A stretch of 64,000 nucleotides of DNA from Dehalococcoidia bacterium (GTDB lineage: Bacteria; Chloroflexota; Dehalococcoidia; DSTF01; WHTK01): positions 47,500-111,499 of the forward strand of contig WHTK01000010.1 in NCBI GenBank assembly GCA_009377745.1, written 5' to 3'. The notes under the pieces are model-generated. The model was not told where the DNA came from. It searched no databases and worked only from the letters and a program-made list of their open reading frames with translations. The position numbers and the translations under genes were made by a program. Positions 61,558-64,000 of the stretch are shown piece by piece. Numbering within the stretch: the first letter of the stretch is position 1; the number at the start of each line of letters is the position of its first letter.

Positions 61558-61650
61558 TACTACTCCTTTGGGGTCCTGGCGCCCGTGTCTCGCAACGGAC
61601 TCCCCCTGCTAGTCCTTCTTCTGCGGGAAGGACGCGAGTGCTTATCTTAA

Positions 61651-61866
61651 CTAGGCGCCGAAGCCGAAGCGCCTGCTTTCCGGCTGACTTGTCCGGCTCA
61701 CAACAACAAAGTGAGTTACTGAAGTGGAGTCGCCCGCGGCTTGGTAAGTGACTAGTTGCCAACCCTCGGCGATAGCGTCATTCAGGCCCTTCTCGGCCTT
61801 GCTGTGAGTATCGAACTTGAGAAACCGGTATTCGAGGGCCGGTTCGTCGCTGCGTGCCTGGATCAT
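61651..61866 (-). CDS. Small DUF4177-like protein between nusG and rplK
   Basis: 71 residues. YRFLKFDTHSKAEKGLNDAI and AEGWQLVTYQAAGDSTSVTH are like the small DUF4177-type fold (a phenotypically undefined family). It starts 6 bases after nusG, with no ribosome site, and is followed 93 bases later by rplK. Most bacteria have nusG directly before rplK, so this gene is an insertion in a highly conserved operon. The tail (PESRRFGFGA) is basic. Confidence 0.72.
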   Translation of the reverse strand: MIQARSDEPALEYRFLKFDTHSKAEKGLNDAIAEGWQLVTYQAAGDSTSVTHFVVVSRTSQPESRRFGFGA

Positions 61867-61872
61867 GGCTGG

Positions 61873-62511
61873 TTATAGACGCTCCACCTGGAGGAAATCG
61901 AGCTCGACGGGGGTTTCACGGCCGAAGAAGGAAACCATAACCTTGACCTTGCCCTTCTCCAGGTTGATCTCCTCCACGACGCCGACGAAGTCCACGAACG
62001 GCCCATCGACGATGCGCACGCTCTGACCCTCGACGAAGCCGACACGCACGCGCGGCTCGTCCGCCTTCATCTGGCGCAGGATGCGCTTGACCTCTTCCTC
62101 TTCCAGCGGCACCGGCTTGACACCGGAGCCGACGAAGCCGGTTACGCCGGGCGTGTTGCGCACTACGAACCAGGCGCGGCTCGATTCTGGGTCGTTTTCC
62201 TGCAAGGTGCTCATGTCCACCAGCACGTAGCCGGGGAAGATCTTGCGGGAGACGGTGCGCCGGACGCCGCCGTGCACCTCGATCTCGTCCACGGTGGGGA
62301 CGACGACCCGGTGGATCAGGTCGCCCGCGTCCATGGACTCAATGCGATGCTCCAGGTTGGTCTTAACCCGGTTCTCGTAGCCGGAGTAGGTGTGGATGAC
62401 GTACCAATCGCGCCCTTCCTTGAAATACTCCTCTTCGGGTATCTCCTCGGTGGGGGCGTTCTCTTCCTCGGTGATGGCTTTGGCGCGGCCGCGTGTAGGT
62501 TTGCTTGTCAT
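61873..62511 (-). CDS. nusG: Transcription termination/antitermination protein NusG
   Basis: 212 residues. N-terminal NGN domain (DWYVIHTYSGYENRVKTNLE; RKIFPGYVLVDM; VRNTPGVTGFVG) and C-terminal KOW domain (GQSVRIVDGPFVDFVGVVEE; VSFFGRETPVELDFLQVERL). The first 30 residues are a charged extension (KPTRGRAKAITEEENAPTEE) not found in short NusGs. It follows secE by five bases. Confidence 0.97.
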   Translation of the reverse strand: MTSKPTRGRAKAITEEENAPTEEIPEEEYFKEGRDWYVIHTYSGYENRVKTNLEHRIESMDAGDLIHRVVVPTVDEIEVHGGVRRTVSRKIFPGYVLVDMSTLQENDPESSRAWFVVRNTPGVTGFVGSGVKPVPLEEEEVKRILRQMKADEPRVRVGFVEGQSVRIVDGPFVDFVGVVEEINLEKGKVKVMVSFFGRETPVELDFLQVERL

Positions 62512-62516
62512 ATCAG

Positions 62517-62828
62517 TTACTCGAGGAGCAGGCGGTCGACTAGCCAGTTGAAGAAGATGTCGATCACGCCCAGCATGGCGCCAACTATGACCGAGACGAT
62601 GATTACCACCGTCGTCAGATAGATCGTCTCTTCTCGCGTTGGCCAGGTGACCTTCTTCAGCTCCGAGATGATCTCCTCAAACCAGGAAGGTATACCGATG
62701 CGGCGGCGCTGTCGTGGTGGCGGCGCCGCTCCACGCGACTGCCGCGGGGCACGCAAGCCCAACGACCCTCGTTTGGACGCGCCCTCTTTCGGGGCGGCCG
62801 CTTGCTGGCGGCGGACGGCGCGACTCAT
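62517..62828 (-). CDS. secE: Preprotein translocase subunit SecE
   Basis: 103 residues. The C-terminal 55 residues are the SecE domain with one membrane helix (FEEIISELKKVTWPTREETI, then TVVIIVSVIVGAMLGVIDIF). The N-terminal half is an Arg/Pro/Ala-rich, presumably disordered extension. In the secE-nusG pair typical of bacteria. A hairpin lies between it and rpmG. Confidence 0.95.
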   Translation of the reverse strand: MSRAVRRQQAAAPKEGASKRGSLGLRAPRQSRGAAPPPRQRRRIGIPSWFEEIISELKKVTWPTREETIYLTTVVIIVSVIVGAMLGVIDIFFNWLVDRLLLE

Positions 62829-62835
62829 GGCGACC

Positions 62836-62860
62836 AGAAGCTCGCTTGGGGCGAGCTTCT
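62836..62860 (-). other. Hairpin between rpmG and secE
   Basis: AGAAGCTCGC / GCGAGCTTCT is a perfect 10-bp stem with a TTGGG loop (minus strand CCCAA), overlapping the rpmG stop and ending 8 bases before the secE start. No T-run, so more likely an RNA processing or translation-control site than a terminator. Confidence 0.7.
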
Positions 62861-63022
62861 AGCGCACCTCCCGGTGAGCCCGGTGCACGCGGCAACGCGG
62901 GCAATATTTGTTCAGTTGCAGCCGGTCGGCGTCGTTACGGCGATTCTTGGTCGTCGTGTACGTACGCTCGCGGCACTCGCTGCAGGCGAGGTGGATTATC
63001 ACCCTGTCCTCTTTCTTAGCCA

Positions 63023-63023
<1 letters not shown>
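62859..63023 (-). CDS. rpmG: 50S ribosomal protein L33
   Basis: 54 residues. [20 protein letters not shown] and [20 protein letters not shown] are typical of the L33 form with two Cys pairs (CSEC and CPRC), which bind zinc. It starts with the ATG overlapping the tuf stop by one base. Between tuf and secE, the usual order. The Cys-containing form may be swapped for a Cys-free paralogue in zinc shortage in species that have one. Confidence 0.95.

Positions 63024-64000
<977 letters not shown>

Noticed and set aside
62829..62858. tRNA-Trp between rpmG and secE, seen in some bacteria
   Set aside because: Only a hairpin fits in the short gap; no cloverleaf.

Overview
The window is GC-rich bacterial chromosome, almost fully coding, with short intergenic gaps. 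No rRNA, tRNA, IS element or CRISPR array was seen. Gene content (ECF sigma factor with a membrane partner, two DUF3105-type proteins, split transketolase, DtxR-type regulator, type III pantothenate kinase, blue-copper lipoproteins, Thr/Pro-rich lipoprotein linkers) and the absence of an outer-membrane gene set suggest a Chloroflexota bacterium, perhaps of the Dehalococcoidia. That is inference from gene style; no phylogeny was run.

Layout. 1-5.5 kb: ECF sigma factor with membrane partner, a coiled-coil repeat protein, a degenerate GGDEF protein and a universal stress protein. 5.5-13.8 kb: an accessory block with a LysR regulator, an amidase, two Tat/lipoprotein family 5 solute-binding proteins and two isochorismatase-fold hydrolases. 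Three of its promoter regions share a TTAT-N6-ATAA palindrome, and two share a duplicated promoter. This is the best candidate for an undescribed co-regulated uptake/hydrolysis system. 13.8-18 kb: cupredoxin, dapB, pnp, rpsO. 18-24.8 kb: P-loop kinase, tandem DUF3105 proteins, PAP2 phosphatase, pepA, MFS transporter. 24.9-31.3 kb: coaBC-coaX, a DnaA-like protein, obgE-nadD and two small unknowns. 31.4-38.7 kb: sensor kinase, a broken acetyltransferase, gyrB, TrmO-like protein, MagIII-like glycosylase, YchF-like GTPase. 38.9-45.8 kb: small enzymes, split transketolase, Tam-like methyltransferase, membrane LuxR-type regulator, second cupredoxin, a GNAT protein and a vapBC pair. 45.8-51 kb: YbhN-like protein, CDF transporter, and proB-proA separated by a lower-GC insert carrying a solitary hicB. 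51-58.9 kb: mutM, cvpA, DtxR/MntR regulator, ogt, msrA, a VOC protein, radC and a zinc-finger/LysM protein. 59-64 kb: the translation cluster tuf-rpmG-secE-nusG-(small protein)-rplK-rplA-[L10 leader and attenuator]-rplJ-rplL, all on the minus strand.

Three recurrent patterns cut across genes. (1) Many genes have a TANNNT -10 box 5-10 nt before the start codon and no Shine-Dalgarno sequence, so their mRNAs are probably leaderless. (2) Three genes (proB, the transketolase N-subunit gene and a small membrane protein gene) have no ATG/GTG/TTG where homology or coupling puts the start, but each has a CTG exactly 7 nt after a Shine-Dalgarno-like sequence. (3) Short hairpin repeats of several families are scattered between genes.

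Two genes look broken in this sequence: a GNAT acetyltransferase (several frame changes) and tuf (one missing base; possibly an assembly error).
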